The position numbers and the translations under genes were made by a program. A DNA stretch of 64,000 nt from Corticium candelabrum. Taxonomy: Eukaryota; Porifera; Homoscleromorpha; Homosclerophorida; Plakinidae. How positions within the stretch are numbered: position 1 is the first letter of the stretch; every line of letters starts with the position of its first letter. The stretch is from assembly GCF_963422355.1 (NCBI RefSeq), contig NC_085087.1:1248521-1312520 (forward strand), given 5' to 3'. The notes beneath the pieces are model-generated. The model searched no databases, was not told the origin of the DNA, and was given only the letters and a program-made list of their open reading frames with translations. Shown here one piece after another: positions 1 through 10,548 of the stretch.

Positions 1-554
1 CATCAGCAATCCCGGTAAGCATGGATGCCATGCCATGCAAAAAAGAAGATTAAGTCAACTTCTGACAAAAAACATGTCATCACTGTTGATGGAAGGGCCG
101 TGAACTGCAACAGTGCAGACTTAGGGAATACGTTGATTTGAATGACAATGCTTATGCGACATTGCAACTGCATGTTCAGCCAAAAGGAGAATTCGGAAGG
201 GCCAAATCAAACTTCTGTGCGTGCAAATTGAGCGCATCAAGTAGTGGAGAACTCAGAGGATGAAGAGGTTCTATACCAAGTGCAAGTGATTACAACTGCA
301 AGCAAGAAACTGTTAATGCACAGGGTAGACAGCAGCAACATCACGGATACGTCATGTGATTTGGAGGAGACTTGTCACGTACCCATGGTAGGACTATAGG
401 GAAGAAAAACAGACAGAGACAAGGTGAACCAAGGACCTACCTATTATGGTGAGTGTGCAGATGGAAGGGCAAACCGCAAACATGGAATTGGATGCCGACT
501 CAGAGAGAACGTTGTGTCAGCCAGAAGGTTTTTCTCAATGGGAAACAGAAACAG

Positions 555-840
555 AATCCCCATTCCGAAGACAAAGTAAAACTATGTACATTCACAGGAA
601 GACAGATTGAGATGGTCGTAGAAGTCATAGTGAACGTAGAGCACAATCTGCTAAACTACCATTAGTACTACATATAGTACAGGGCAAAGTCGCCCTAAGG
701 TTGTTAGGGAAAGACTAGTTAGAATACATACAGTTGGATTGGAATATAATCAAGCAGGTTCATCAAGCGAGGGACTGCAGGATATGTTAGGTCGACACGC
801 AGAGTTGTTCGCATTTGGAGTAGGCACCATCAAAAATCAA
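555..840 (+). pseudogene. gypsy protease-to-RT linker remnant
   Basis: The frame starting near 555 reads KLCTFTGRQIEMVVEVIVNV, which resembles the segment after the aspartic protease in gypsy elements (a threonine-glycine, then a Val-rich strand). It is followed after a stop by a stretch with LPLVL and LLGKDWL-like residues typical of the spacer before reverse transcriptase. The catalytic DTG motif of the protease is not visible, so this is only a flank of the protease domain. Called from motif resemblance and position immediately upstream of the RT. Confidence 0.5.
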
Positions 841-852
841 AAGATCAATTAA

Positions 853-1206
853 GTGCAAGCCAAGTTTCAAATATCTCAAGGGACCACGCCAAATTATGTT
901 TGTAGAAGTATATGGCTGATACCCTACGCTCTGAAGGCGATTGTAGAGGCCAAATTGGATAGAATGGAGTCAAAGAGAACAATAGAGAAAGTCAAATTTT
1001 CAAACTGGGGTACACCCCTAGTATTTAGTTCGAAGAGTGACAGCAACGTCCACCTATGTGGCGACTGAAAACAACTGTTAATCTTAATTGGAGGTCAATC
1101 AGTACCCACTTCTTATCGTATAATAGCTGTTTGAACAAGCTGGGTGGAAGTGCAAAGTTTACAAGACTAGACATGGCAAACTCTTACTATCAGGTACGAT
1201 TCGATA
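853..1206 (+). pseudogene. gypsy reverse transcriptase, N-terminal part
   Basis: Reads from a proline/tyrosine pair through IPYALKAIVEAKLDRMES to SNWGTPLVFSSKSD and CGD, then after a frameshift near 1068 continues TVNLNWRS, LGGSAKFTRLDMANSYYQVR. These are the fingers and the LDM-x-SYYQ motif (first catalytic Asp) of Ty3/gypsy RTs. The frame is cut at about 1207 by a MITE; RT sequence resumes only after about 2200. Clearly a non-functional copy. Confidence 0.85.
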
Positions 1207-1518
1207 TAAGGCTGGTACTCAATATGCGACGGAGAGCTATTCGTCACGATCCGTCAAACCACATCAAAGGCGCCGCTCAAGACAGGCGACAGACGGATGG
1301 CTTGACGGAGCGTTGATGGACGGATAGAATCGATTCTATTTTCCGGCTCCGTGGGAAGTTGACGTACCGCAACAGGAATTAATTTGTACTGTACCCAATC
1401 AGCGAAGCGCAAAACGAGGATCGCAACGGAATGTACACGTATTGTGAACACGACGGAGAGCTGTCCGTCACGATCACTGTTCGTGACGTCTCCGTAGCAT
1501 ATTGTGAACCAGCCTTTA
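1207..1518. mobile_element. MITE inserted in the gypsy RT, about 40-bp terminal inverted repeats
   Basis: The left end AAGGCTGGTACTCAATATGC at 1208 and the right end CATATTGTGAACCAGCCTT finishing near 1516 are inverted copies of each other, and the similarity continues inward through a CGACGGAGAGCT/GTCTCCGTAG segment. TA dinucleotides border both ends (1207-1208, 1517-1518), consistent with a TA target duplication. It carries no transposase. The RT frame is intact immediately before it (SYYQVRFD), so the insertion post-dates the retroelement. Confidence 0.7.
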
Positions 1519-1769
1519 GCCTCCAGAGTCACAGTGACATTGCATACGCATTGGAGGATTGTTAAACGGTATCGGAGATTGCTTATGAATCATGTCAGCA
1601 CCCGCGATGTATCAGCAAATCATGGAATAGTCTTGTGTAGCCAGACCTTCAAGCGCCGCGCCATACTTTCAGGGAGAAAAGGGTCTGACGAAGTTGCTTT
1701 GATGTCACTGTGTGGCTGCGTTACCGATAACTGGTCAACAAAAAATACCAGATTTGATTCCCTAAAAAC

Positions 1770-2060
1770 CAAATTGGTATGCCACGCCAATCAATCTTAT
1801 CTTACTTTTTCGTCTGTCAACGTAGGCGATTGCTGTCCTCTCATTTTGCGACAAAAACTGAATGCATACGCAATGCAATGCTTTCCATCCAAGCGACCGT
1901 AGCTAGTGCAGAGAACGGCACTTATTTGGAAAGACTTGCAACAGACATTAGAAAATCAACATAGTTGAGTAGTTCTTTCATCGCTGACAACAATCGGCTA
2001 CGTTGACAAACAGAGGATAAAAGTAAGATAGGACTGATTGGTGTATGTGACATACTGATC
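1770..2060. repeat. fold-back (inverted repeat) element in the gypsy RT
   Basis: A segment at about 1776-1850 (key run CCAATCAATCTTATCTTACTTTT then GTCAACGTAGGCGATTG) is repeated in inverted orientation at about 1980-2055 (CAATCGGCTACGTTGAC, then AAAAGTAAGATAGGACTGATTGG). The arms are about 70 bp with a central spacer of about 130 bp. It lies in the same RT gap as the preceding MITE, so two separate insertions, or one composite, split the RT. Outer ends are not precisely defined. Confidence 0.6.
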
Positions 2061-2199
2061 TGGTCTTAAGAGATCACATCCGGTATTTAGTTCACCCATT
2101 ATGATTGAAGCGGCAACACAGCAACGTCAAAGGAACTTTACCAGACCCTTTCTTGCCAGAAGGTATAACGAGGCAAGAGAGACTCTGGCTACGCGAGAC

Positions 2200-2935
2200 T
2201 AATCATGAAACAAACCTTCCTTGGAATTGATAACACAATAGTCTACTTGCATGATATATTGATCACTAGATGAAACATAGATGAGTATCTGCCAATTGAC
2301 TGAAGTGTTAACAAAAACTACAGACCCTAAGGCTGAGATTGAGGAGAGAAATGTTAATTTCTAGTGGATGAAGTGGTCTATCTCGGCTTATGCAGTAAAA
2401 AACATATGTTATATCATGTACTGGAGAAACAGTAGAAGCTACAAAGATGGCACCTGAACCCAAAATAGATCACAGCTAAGGTCATTTTTAGGATTAATTA
2501 ACTAACTACAATCAAAAGTTTGTTGCTGATTATCGACTTTACTAGTGCCTTTAAATAAGATGCTTCGTCAAGATCATCCAGGGCAGTGGTTCTCAGATCC
2601 CAGTAAGAGCTCAGAATGCGTGAAATTTGAGAAGGTAAAGGGAAGATGTCAAACACTCCTTGTTTGGACTCAAAGCTCATCTGGTTTTGTTTCTAACAAA
2701 AGATGCGTCCCCGTACAGAGTGGGTGTTGTAGTAATGCAGAGATACCCAATGGAAGTGGACGACTGATAACATACCGGTATGCTTCTCGGGCACTCTCAG
2801 AGACTGAAAAAAAGAAATACTCGCAATTGGATAGAAAGGCATTGCCATTGATTTCAGACTGCAGAAGTCCCATTTGTTTCTGTAAGGCCACAAATTTGTA
2901 CTGGCAGCGGATCATCAATCACTTGTAATGATATA
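2200..2935 (+). pseudogene. gypsy RT C-terminal part, connection and RNase H
   Basis: After the insertions, the reading resumes with TFLGIDNTIVYLHDILIT, the palm motif that normally reads YLDDILVTG; one catalytic Asp has become His. It continues to the connection (KHSLFGLKAH) and an RNase H stretch YRYASRALSETEKKKYSQLD, a standard gypsy RNase H signature. Several stops interrupt the frame between 2260 and 2540. The altered YxDD box and the stops mark it as inactive. Confidence 0.8.
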
Positions 2936-3119
2936 TTGGGTCTTCAAACGGCGTTCTAGTACTAGTGGCTGCTCGTTACAGCAATGACATGTCATTTTGG
3001 CAGTTTTACGTATCTAATACAGATGATCAAGTGACAATGTCTGTGCAGGCACAATGTCGAGGTTACCTATGGCTTTACTTCCAGAGTCTTTGCTGTTAGG
3101 TGAAGAGGCGACAAAACAT

Positions 3120-4165
3120 TAGTTTAGAGTAGATAAAATGTGGAGCCTGCCAATTGCGGAAGAGCGGCTTGCTAAAGGACACAATGAGACAAAATATATT
3201 GCCAATATTTTAATCTATGCCTTGGATGGATGGCCACCGCAAACATTGGAGGAAGACGTAAAGCTATTTTGGGATAAACCACAGGAATTTGCGATTGAAC
3301 AAAGGGGGCTGTTATGGCCGGGGCTCAAGCGTAACTGTTCCCTTGCCTGATAGAATTACTGCAAGAGCTGCATACTGAACTTTTGGGTGTTTGTAGAATG
3401 AAGGTCGACACTTGTAGTTATGGGTGGTAACAAGTTAGAGCGAACTGTGAAGGAGTGGTTTATGTGTAATCAAACTTAGAATTTCGCAAATTCCGAGTCT
3501 GTGCGTTCTTGCATCTACCCTTCAGGACCACGGGAAAGGATTTATATTAGCTATGCTCAGTACAAAGATAATCATTAGTTTGTCTTGATGGATGCATGTT
3601 TAGCAAATGGCCAGATATGGCTTGTATGGACTCGAATGTAACTACGGCTTGTACAGTAGCATTCCTCAGGAATATTTTGAGTATTTATGGGTTGCCGGGA
3701 ATTTTGGTAAGTTACTATGGACCCCAATTTATCAGTAAGGAGTTTAAGAATTTATGACGTACAATGGAATGTAACAAGAGGACCCCATTATACCATCCAG
3801 CTACGAATCGGCTGGCAGACTGATTTGTGCAGAAATTAAAGAAATTTTTGAAAAGAAAGGAGGTCGGGTACATTACTTCAGATTTTAAACACCATCTGGC
3901 AAAATTTCCTTTTAAAGATTGAGAAAGAGATTGCACTTGATAATACCAGATTAGGCTTAAGATACAAGAGACAAGCAACAGTGGGGAGAGAGTACAAGTA
4001 GGGAAATGGAGTCAGGAAAAGAGACTTTAGGTGTATGACTACTGTGATAAGCGTCGAAACAGGTGGGATAGAGACGAGTGATGCAGAAATTGGGCCAGTA
4101 GCATACATGGTGCAAATAGTGGAAGGAATTTTTTGCTACACATTGATCACTTAAGGATGCACAAC
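3120..4165 (+). pseudogene. gypsy integrase remnant
   Basis: Scattered over three frames are the pieces of a gypsy integrase: LAKGHNETKYIA (zinc-binding region), a WERIYISYA-like start of the catalytic core, KWPDMACMDSNVTTACTVAF, YGLPGILVSYYGPQFIS (second catalytic region, the usual DNG replaced by YYG), and a tail IGPVAYMVQIVEG near 4100 matching the GPVxYxV strand before the C-terminal end. Stops and frameshifts are frequent. The order and spacing agree with one integrase gene co-linear with the RT above. Confidence 0.75.
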
Positions 4166-4421
4166 AGCTGTGACATAACGCCTGAGCATTTACAAGAATC
4201 TGATGAAGGAGCATATTTCCTCCCCTGTGCACGGTAACAGCAGATGGTGACATCGCCCAGTTATACAGAGAGATCGAAGAATAGATGATGAACAAAGAGA
4301 TTCCCATAGGTCTCTCAGACTTGGAAGAATGAGAAAATTTTAAGACAACGTTAGATGCTAAAGAGGACTTACCACTGCAAATGAGCCACAATATCTAAGA
4401 AGAGGACACAGGAGACCATTA

Positions 4422-4422
<1 letters not shown>

Positions 4423-4511
<89 letters not shown>
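4423..4511. repeat. (TG)n microsatellite
   Basis: About 44 uninterrupted TG dinucleotides directly follow the end of the integrase region. It sits where a gypsy polypurine tract and 3' LTR boundary would be expected. Confidence 0.99.
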
Positions 4512-4513
<2 letters not shown>

Positions 4514-4690
4514 GATATAGAGAAAAGTAGTTTTGTGTTTCTTTGTTAAGAGAGAGTAAATGTACATATATTGGGCTGAGCATGCGTAGCTATGTGAGTT
4601 GTGTTTGACTGAGTTTATAGAGGCGTTTGTAACTACTAGTAGCTTTCAATGTACGTAGCTAGCCAGAGAACCAAGAAATAATTACAACAC
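4511..4690 (+). mobile_element. possible solo or 3' LTR remnant of the gypsy element
   Basis: This 180-bp stretch begins TGTTAGATATAG and ends AATTACAACA, the TG...CA ends expected of an LTR. It has the internal style of short gypsy LTRs (TTGTGTTTGACTGAGTTTAT followed by a T-rich run). No second copy exists in the window to prove it, because the 5' LTR would lie left of position 1. The call rests on position and end dinucleotides only. Confidence 0.35.
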
Positions 4691-4774
4691 AGCCATATTT
4701 TGCTGATAGCTCTCTGTCAAACAGGGCATTTGTGCTCTATGGAGATCTTTACGTCCACCAGAGAAATCCAGTGG

Positions 4775-4776
<2 letters not shown>

Positions 4777-4828
<52 letters not shown>
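4777..4828. repeat. (AT)n microsatellite
   Basis: About 26 AT dinucleotides, just beyond the 3' end (in minus orientation) of the retrotransposon fragment at 4906-5395. Confidence 0.98.
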
Positions 4829-4830
<2 letters not shown>

Positions 4831-4905
4831 AGTGACACCTATATATTTGTATATAATGCAAATAACACAAATAACACATATCCGCCCTAAGGACGGAAGC
4901 ACAAA

Positions 4906-5395
4906 GAGTCTTAAGTCATAATAATTAGGTAGATAGTCACTAATCAGTCTTGAGTTATACTGCCGCAAACGAACAGATAACTGTTCATGAAATTGCCTGG
5001 AAGCTTGGCCCAGAGACAAGCCAGATGATAGAAGAGACTTCTTTACAATTGATCTCAACACCTCCAGACTATGTGCAGCCCATACTCCGTATGATTCCAC
5101 CACAAGAGGGTAGAACAAACAGCCATAACTTGAAACGTTAGCAAGATGGCGTTCATCTTTGTCCACTTCCCCAGTCTCAGCAGCAGCACCAGCTTTTATG
5201 GCAGCATTAATAAGGCGAGAGGGAGTGAACGAATTCCTCACGGAAATGTCGAAATAAGCAGCCTTGCCTAGGGAAAAGTCGGGATGGAAGACGTCACCTG
5301 GTCTTGTCATAGAATGAGAGGAACAGCGTTGTTCTCGACGTACATTGGAGTTGTCTAAGAGCAACCAGTGGAAGATGACGTCACATAAGGCATCA
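4906..5395 (-). pseudogene. retrotransposon polyprotein C-terminal fragment (endonuclease-like domain)
   Basis: Minus-strand reading gives CSSHSMTRPGDVFHPDF, then KAAYFDISVRNSF, AGAAAETGEVDKDERH, LFYPLVVESYGVWAAHSLEV and QLSVRLRQYNSRLI. I know this arrangement (RPGD-H-PDF...YFDISVR) as the C-terminal part of reverse-transcriptase proteins repeated in cnidarian and sponge genomes. The spaced RPD/D/K-like residues resemble a restriction-endonuclease-like fold, which is inference. The ORF is open from about 5395 to the (AT)n tract, but there is no RT upstream at 5400-5900, so the copy is 5'-truncated, as is usual for LINEs. It is probably not a host gene. Confidence 0.65.
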
Positions 5396-5484
5396 TGTAT
5401 GTATAGTCTTGCCTAACCAGACCCTACCCACCATATTCCGGCGGGAAAGAAACCAGTTTCTAACCCTACAAGACATGTACCAGT

Positions 5485-5825
5485 TACATGCCTCATTTAC
5501 TCACTCACTCTTTCCCTGACTTCCTCCTTCCGTTTGCCTTTCTGCTTCTTTTATTTCTCCTTTTCCTTCTTTTTCTTCCTAATTCTCTGCCTGCTGCCCT
5601 TCTTCCTTCTCTCCTTCTTCGTTATCTTTTCTCCCACTCAGTCTCCATTCCTTTGTTTGTCTCTCCCACCTTCTCCACTCTACTTCTTGCCCTCCTTCCT
5701 CCATTCCTTTCTCCCTCTTCCTTTTCCCTTTCCTTCTTTCCTTTCTCTTTTCCTCTCTTGCTTCCCCTCTTCTCTTCCTTTTCTTCTTTTCCTCTCCCCT
5801 TCCTCTCTCTTTCTATCCCTCTTTT
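5485..5825. repeat. polypyrimidine (C/T-rich) low-complexity tract
   Basis: About 340 bp are almost entirely C and T on the + strand (TTCCTT, CTCCCTT and similar runs). Open frames across it encode only Leu/Phe/Ser/Pro on one strand and Lys/Glu/Arg/Gly on the other, so they reflect composition rather than coding. It lies just upstream of the first recognised kinase exon, so it may sit in that gene's intron or promoter region. Confidence 0.9.
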
Positions 5826-6033
5826 GCAGACATGCACACACGCAGCACACAGGTAATTAAACACTTACATTCAGTTTCTCAATTACGAAACTTAGTAATA
5901 AACGCTTGTGTCACAAATAGACAGTATGTTTGTTAAACTAGTGGTGGTTACTAGTCACTAGCAGTGGCAAATGTTACTGTACAGTTGTATTTAGCTTGGC
6001 ATTCAGGTGACGGCTAATTCTAATTCATTGCAG

Positions 6034-8414
6034 ATGTTTATCTTGGTACTTGGGAAACATCAACGGTTGCAGTCAAGATATATTTGCCAGAAGCCGTTCG
6101 AGAGTCGTATATGGGAAGTCTTTTTCAGTCAGAAATTGTGCGATGTGCCAAATTACATCATGAACATATTGCCCACGTCTATGGCTTCAATCGCGTTAAG
6201 AATGGTGTCACCATTGCTATAATGGAAGTTCTTCAAGGATCATTAAGTGATGTTCTGTTAGCGGCTCAATCATGTGGTCAGTATTTGACTTTACGTGAAC
6301 AGCTGGATATTACTCAAGATTGTCTTGAAGGACTCAATTATCTTCACCAGTTGGTCAGTATACACGTACATATGGTTTAACTTGAGTTTACATTAGACTT
6401 ATTTTGGGATGAATTCAAGAAACGCCTAAGGGTACATTTTAGTCAAAAGTAAGAGTTCCAAACATGTAAGAATATTATAAAATGTTTATGTCTCAATAAT
6501 TGTTGCAGGTAGCAATAGACATTGATGCTTTGCTAAAATATTTGCAATCTATATATTATTTTTAATTTTCTTGAAAGATACAAACGCATACAGCCATATG
6601 AGAATGCATCATGTGCCTCAAACTCAAGTCTTCTCAGTACAGAATTAGGTGATCAATGCAAATGGGCCAGGAACAGTTTGTCTATTTGAGCAGATACGTT
6701 TAGAGGTATTATCAGTTTCACTTTGCCTATACTCGTTGTATTATTTAACCAGTTTTCTTAATTTTTTTGTGGTTATTTATGTTACTTTTACACAATCAAA
6801 ATCAGATGGATCCAATTTTCAATTGCTGAATTTGCTTAGCAGATTATATATGTGCTTTTCACTGTAGCACTAGACGGTTGCTAAGAATAGAAATTTCTGG
6901 TAGTCTTGGTAAGTTATTGCTAAGGATACTAGGAAAGTTTTTATGAACGTGGTAATAAATCTGCACTAACTTTGATTTTCATCTGACACAGAAGTCTCCT
7001 TGCTCTTAACTTGTAGGCTTGCACCATCTACCAACTTGAATTGTATTACTGGAAGCTTTGCTATCAGAGAAATATGTTGCAGAGTGTAGCTTGTGCATAC
7101 AGTGTAGAAGCAAATAAGTACCTCTCTTAGTTTATGTATGGATATATGCATGGTCAAGCCTAAGGAAATGTACAGTGACATATTACCAGCTACGCAAAGG
7201 TTACTGAATGCAGTTGACATATCATCTTTGCAAAAGGGTTAACACATTGTCTTCATTAACTTGTTAGCGTAATTATGTACATGTACTTATTGTTATACTT
7301 TACATAACGTGGTATCCGAGGGTACCGCCAAGGAAACAAGAAGGAATTCCCAAAAACCAGTGGGTCTTGATTGAGAATTTGTCAGATCAAGTCTCTTTTT
7401 TGGCTCTAATTTTGATGATTCATTCCTTGTAGAAGTAGAGTTGAAAAAGATGCGTGGACTTGTTTGTTGGAAACCTCCAAGAAGACATATGTGAAAAGTA
7501 CACTGAGATCTAAGAGGCAGTACGTGGTATTGATATGAGATTGTGCAATATTTTATCATCTAAATTAAAACTGTCTTAACAAATGTATTGTTGCCAATAG
7601 GACAGGTTTACGCATCGTATTTTATTATTTGTGCAACTGGTGACGTTATATTTGCCCAATCATTGTCAAGTATATACATACAGTATAGCAAAGAAGGAAG
7701 ATGGCAATGGTCGTTGTGTACAAGTACTGATATATAATGTAGCTATTGTTGTTGTTATTATTTCAGGAGGACATTAAACTGTCTTCATTTCGTGTTATTT
7801 TGGTGGAGTCTGGAAGACTTCTAATACAGCAAGGAATAACAAACAACATTACAATTATTTCTACCGCATAACTATTAGATTGTAGCCAACACGTGCAGCA
7901 CATGTAGTCTTAATAGTAGCAGTGACTTCGTGTTTTCTCTTTTTAGCCTCATCAAGTTTGTCACTGTGACATAAGGCCTACAAACATACTATTGACTGCA
8001 GATATGAAAGCCAAGCTTAGTGACCTCGGAGAGGCTCGATTGACAGATCAGGTTTTGGTACGTGATTATGTATCTCCCGAGAGAGGAGAACATCGTCCGC
8101 TCACTCCTGCAACTGATGTGTTCAGTATGGGACTGACCATGTGCGAACTATTTACTGGAATTAAAGCCACTTATAAATTGGGAACAAGAGAGGCTTTGTT
8201 GAAAGCTGTAGAGCATTCGGTCCTTTATGATATCTGCTCTCAGATGATGTTTCGAACATACACGATGAGGATATCCGTTGTAGATGCTTTGCGTGGAGTC
8301 GAGCATGTTATGGACACTCCTGATTATTGGAATTGCCCTTCTAAGAGATTTGTCAAAGGGAAAGTGAATGGTGCTGTGCAAGTGACTCTCATTGACAAGC
8401 CTGATGCGTGGTAA
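6034..8414 (+). CDS. divergent protein kinase, 3' two exons
   Basis: Two exons, about 6034-6353 and 7947-8414, join in phase across a 1.6-kb intron (acceptors TTGCAG and TTTTAG, donor TTG/GTCAGT) and stop at TAA 8412-8414. They encode most of a protein kinase domain: end of the glycine-rich loop with VYLGTW, VAVK lysine (STVAVKIYL), an alpha-C glutamate candidate in SEIVRCAKLHHEHI, a MEVLQGSLSDVL hinge, YLHQL, then HCDIRPTNILL (HRDxKxxN equivalent), SDLGEA (DFG equivalent), a short activation segment with SPERG, and TDVFSMGLTMCELFTG. It looks closest to TKL-like kinases, which is inference. Arg replaces the catalytic-loop Lys and Cys replaces the Arg of HRD. The codon before GAT-GTT must come from an upstream exon, and no such exon with a glycine loop was found after 4.7 kb. 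It is either a split gene whose 5' part is unrecognised or a truncated gene. Confidence 0.85.
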
Positions 8415-9840
8415 TGGCTAGGTAGAGTCAAAGTGTGACAATATGAATGCGATTTTAACGACGTTATCATGTATACATTATCTTGTACAATGTAGTCATG
8501 CCTCATACTATTGAAAGACTAAAACCCACCATATCCAGTGCATCTGTCAATTATATAAAGTTGCCTTTATTACTTTTAGTAGTAGGTTTTAGGCTATAGT
8601 ACGTAGGGGTAGGTATGCAGACGCTTGTAGAATGAGAATCGTACTTTCTCTCAAGCTGAAAGATCAGACGCCCTGTAGTTGAAGTATAGTCTGTGGCGCA
8701 CAGTCGCGGTAGAAAAGTTCTAGTCACAAAACTTTAAACTGTACCAAAACTTTTATGGGATGCTACATGCAGTGGGCAATGCGATTTCTCTAAACAGTTA
8801 AACTTAACGCGTACGGTAACATGAGAGATGACATTGTTCTGTGTTTTGTCACTGCTGCACAGTGGCGGAGTTTGACGGGGCACAGAGGGCACGCGCTTCT
8901 TCTTTCAGACCACAGGCGACCTCATTTTCTGGCCCAACCAAAATCTGGGATGTATAGAGTGGAGTTTTGGCGTGCGTTTTGAGGCACACTTTCGGAAAGC
9001 CTTGCATTCCAATTGCACACCTTCGACATTCCAATCACCTTTTTCTCATCCAAAGACATTGATAGCGAGGAAGGGGTTTGTTTTTCCACTTGATCGATCT
9101 TATAGAAAGAGGACGGCCTTGGATGCCATTGCAGCACAATCCATCGTCTCTGGGATATCACTTTGCTAGGTCTATTGACAAGTAAGCTGCCGGGCCCGTG
9201 AAGAGAGCCGCCTAGCTGAATTATAATACCACCTTAGAGTCTGCTGTCTGTTTTTGACATTTACGACCGCCTTTTAGTTTGCATGCACTTCTTAGAGATT
9301 AGATATGAGCCACCTCTCAAGGGTTGGTATGAGGTCTTCGGAATATGACAACTTCGAATTCGAATTCGAAGGTAGTTGCCTATTGCATGAGGTGTCGATC
9401 TGTTTCCACTGAGGATCTAACGGGTTGAGATGTGTGGTTCTTTTCAGTCGACCTGATTGCATCGATAACTTAAAATACACTTCAGGAGACTGAAGCCTCT
9501 GGAAGCGTCTTCACTATAATACATTTAATGCTAAGTGATAAATCTCAACGCAAACAGTCTCTATGACCTAATTATAAGCTAAAACATAAGGCATGCATAA
9601 CTATTGAACTAAACTGAAACGCAAGGCATAAAATGCCCCAGGTACAATTTAAGGAAAAACTAAGTGGAATGCCTTTCACTGTGCCAAATGCACCGAAACA
9701 TGTCACAGATCGCTTTCCAACTACTTTTTGCAGACTCTAGAAAATAAAAGAAGACAACAGAACAAGTTTAGCGTCCCTGCGTAGTTTCCTCGCTTTACTA
9801 CAAAAAGGATCCCGGTTGCACGAAGGATCCAGAATAGAAG
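8415..9840. other. intergenic stretch, no gene recognised
   Basis: No ORF longer than about 80 codons here has recognisable motifs, and codon-like structure is absent. The only notable element is a perfect 20-bp palindrome at 9352-9371 (CTTCGAATTC and its inverse). Confidence 0.6.
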
Positions 9841-10170
9841 ATGCACAGGGCCGTTGCAGCTGCATTACTCAATACTGGTTGTAGCATTCACAATCAACGG
9901 ATAGAGCGATTGTGGAGAAACGTACGTGTAAGCTGCGTTTCAGTGTTTTATGATCCTAATTACCCTTTGGAAGATGAAGGAATGCTAGTTAGACTGTTTA
10001 AACACCAAAGATCTTTTTGCGTTGCATTATGTATTTCTTTCCAGAATAAATCATCAGTTGGATGTGTTTAGACACTTGTACAGTCGTCATCCTCTGCGTA
10101 CTGCAGGAAACAAAAGTCCTTTGCTGCTGTGGGTGAGAGGCTTTACTGAAGAATTAGTAATGACTGCAAG
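9841..10170 (+). pseudogene. integrase-core (DDE) protein C-terminal fragment, frameshifted
   Basis: The first frame reads CSIHNQRIERLWRNVRVSCV, then VFYDPNYPLEDEGML. After about 10000 the match continues one frame over: NTKDLFALHYVFLSRINHQL, then NKSPLLLWVRGFTEEL. The HNQRIERLWRD block followed by LEDxGxL, LFxLHYVFLPRIN and SPxxLWVxG is a family of integrase-core-domain proteins that multiply in cnidarian, sponge and fish genomes. A one-base indel in the TTTAAA run near 10000 breaks the frame, and the N-terminal catalytic part is missing. A transposon relic rather than a host gene. Confidence 0.7.
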
Positions 10171-10171
10171 A

Positions 10172-10548
10172 AATTAAGTTAATTTTAAAGAACTGTTTTT
10201 TGTTTTTTATTGTCTACAAAATTTAAAGTATCTTTAATATCAATAAGCAGACAAAAGGCAAACAAATATATAGACATATGACAATCAGCACTTACTGCAA
10301 ATACATTTCATGAATCTAGTGACTGTGTTGTGTTCTAATAAGTCTGTACCCTAAGAATTTTTAATCATCACGTAATATTCACGTTATGCTTACGACTCTA
10401 TATTTGTCTCTTAACTAATGCAGTTTTAACTTTAACTTTAATAATAGTCTACCACATAATCTTGTGAAACAACTTAAACAATGTAGGTAAGCAACACGCT
10501 CCTATTGTCTATATCTATAATACGTTCTGTCAACAACATTTCAATCAA
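10172..10548. other. intergenic stretch downstream of the actin-related gene
   Basis: AT-rich, without recognisable coding sequence. It should contain the 3' untranslated region and polyadenylation site of the minus-strand actin-related gene. No other structure is seen. Confidence 0.5.

Larger units (their letters stand above)
1..4420 (+). mobile_element. decayed Ty3/gypsy-type LTR retrotransposon internal region
   Basis: Reading + strand frames in order gives recognisable pieces of a gypsy pol polyprotein: protease-like region, reverse transcriptase, RNase H, integrase and an integrase C-terminal tail. Every piece is broken by stops and frameshifts, and the reverse transcriptase is split by two unrelated insertions. 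The order matches the Ty3/gypsy layout (RT-RNaseH before integrase). No intact ORF longer than about 130 codons remains, so the copy is dead. The left end lies at or beyond the window edge. A candidate 3' LTR follows the (TG)n tract. Element type is clear from the domain order; the exact clade is not determined. Confidence 0.85.

Noticed and set aside
5488..5860. 122- and 108-codon Leu/Phe-rich open frames, apparently membrane proteins
   Set aside because: They lie wholly in a polypyrimidine tract; the hydrophobic composition is a by-product of C/T runs, and the opposite strand is equally open.
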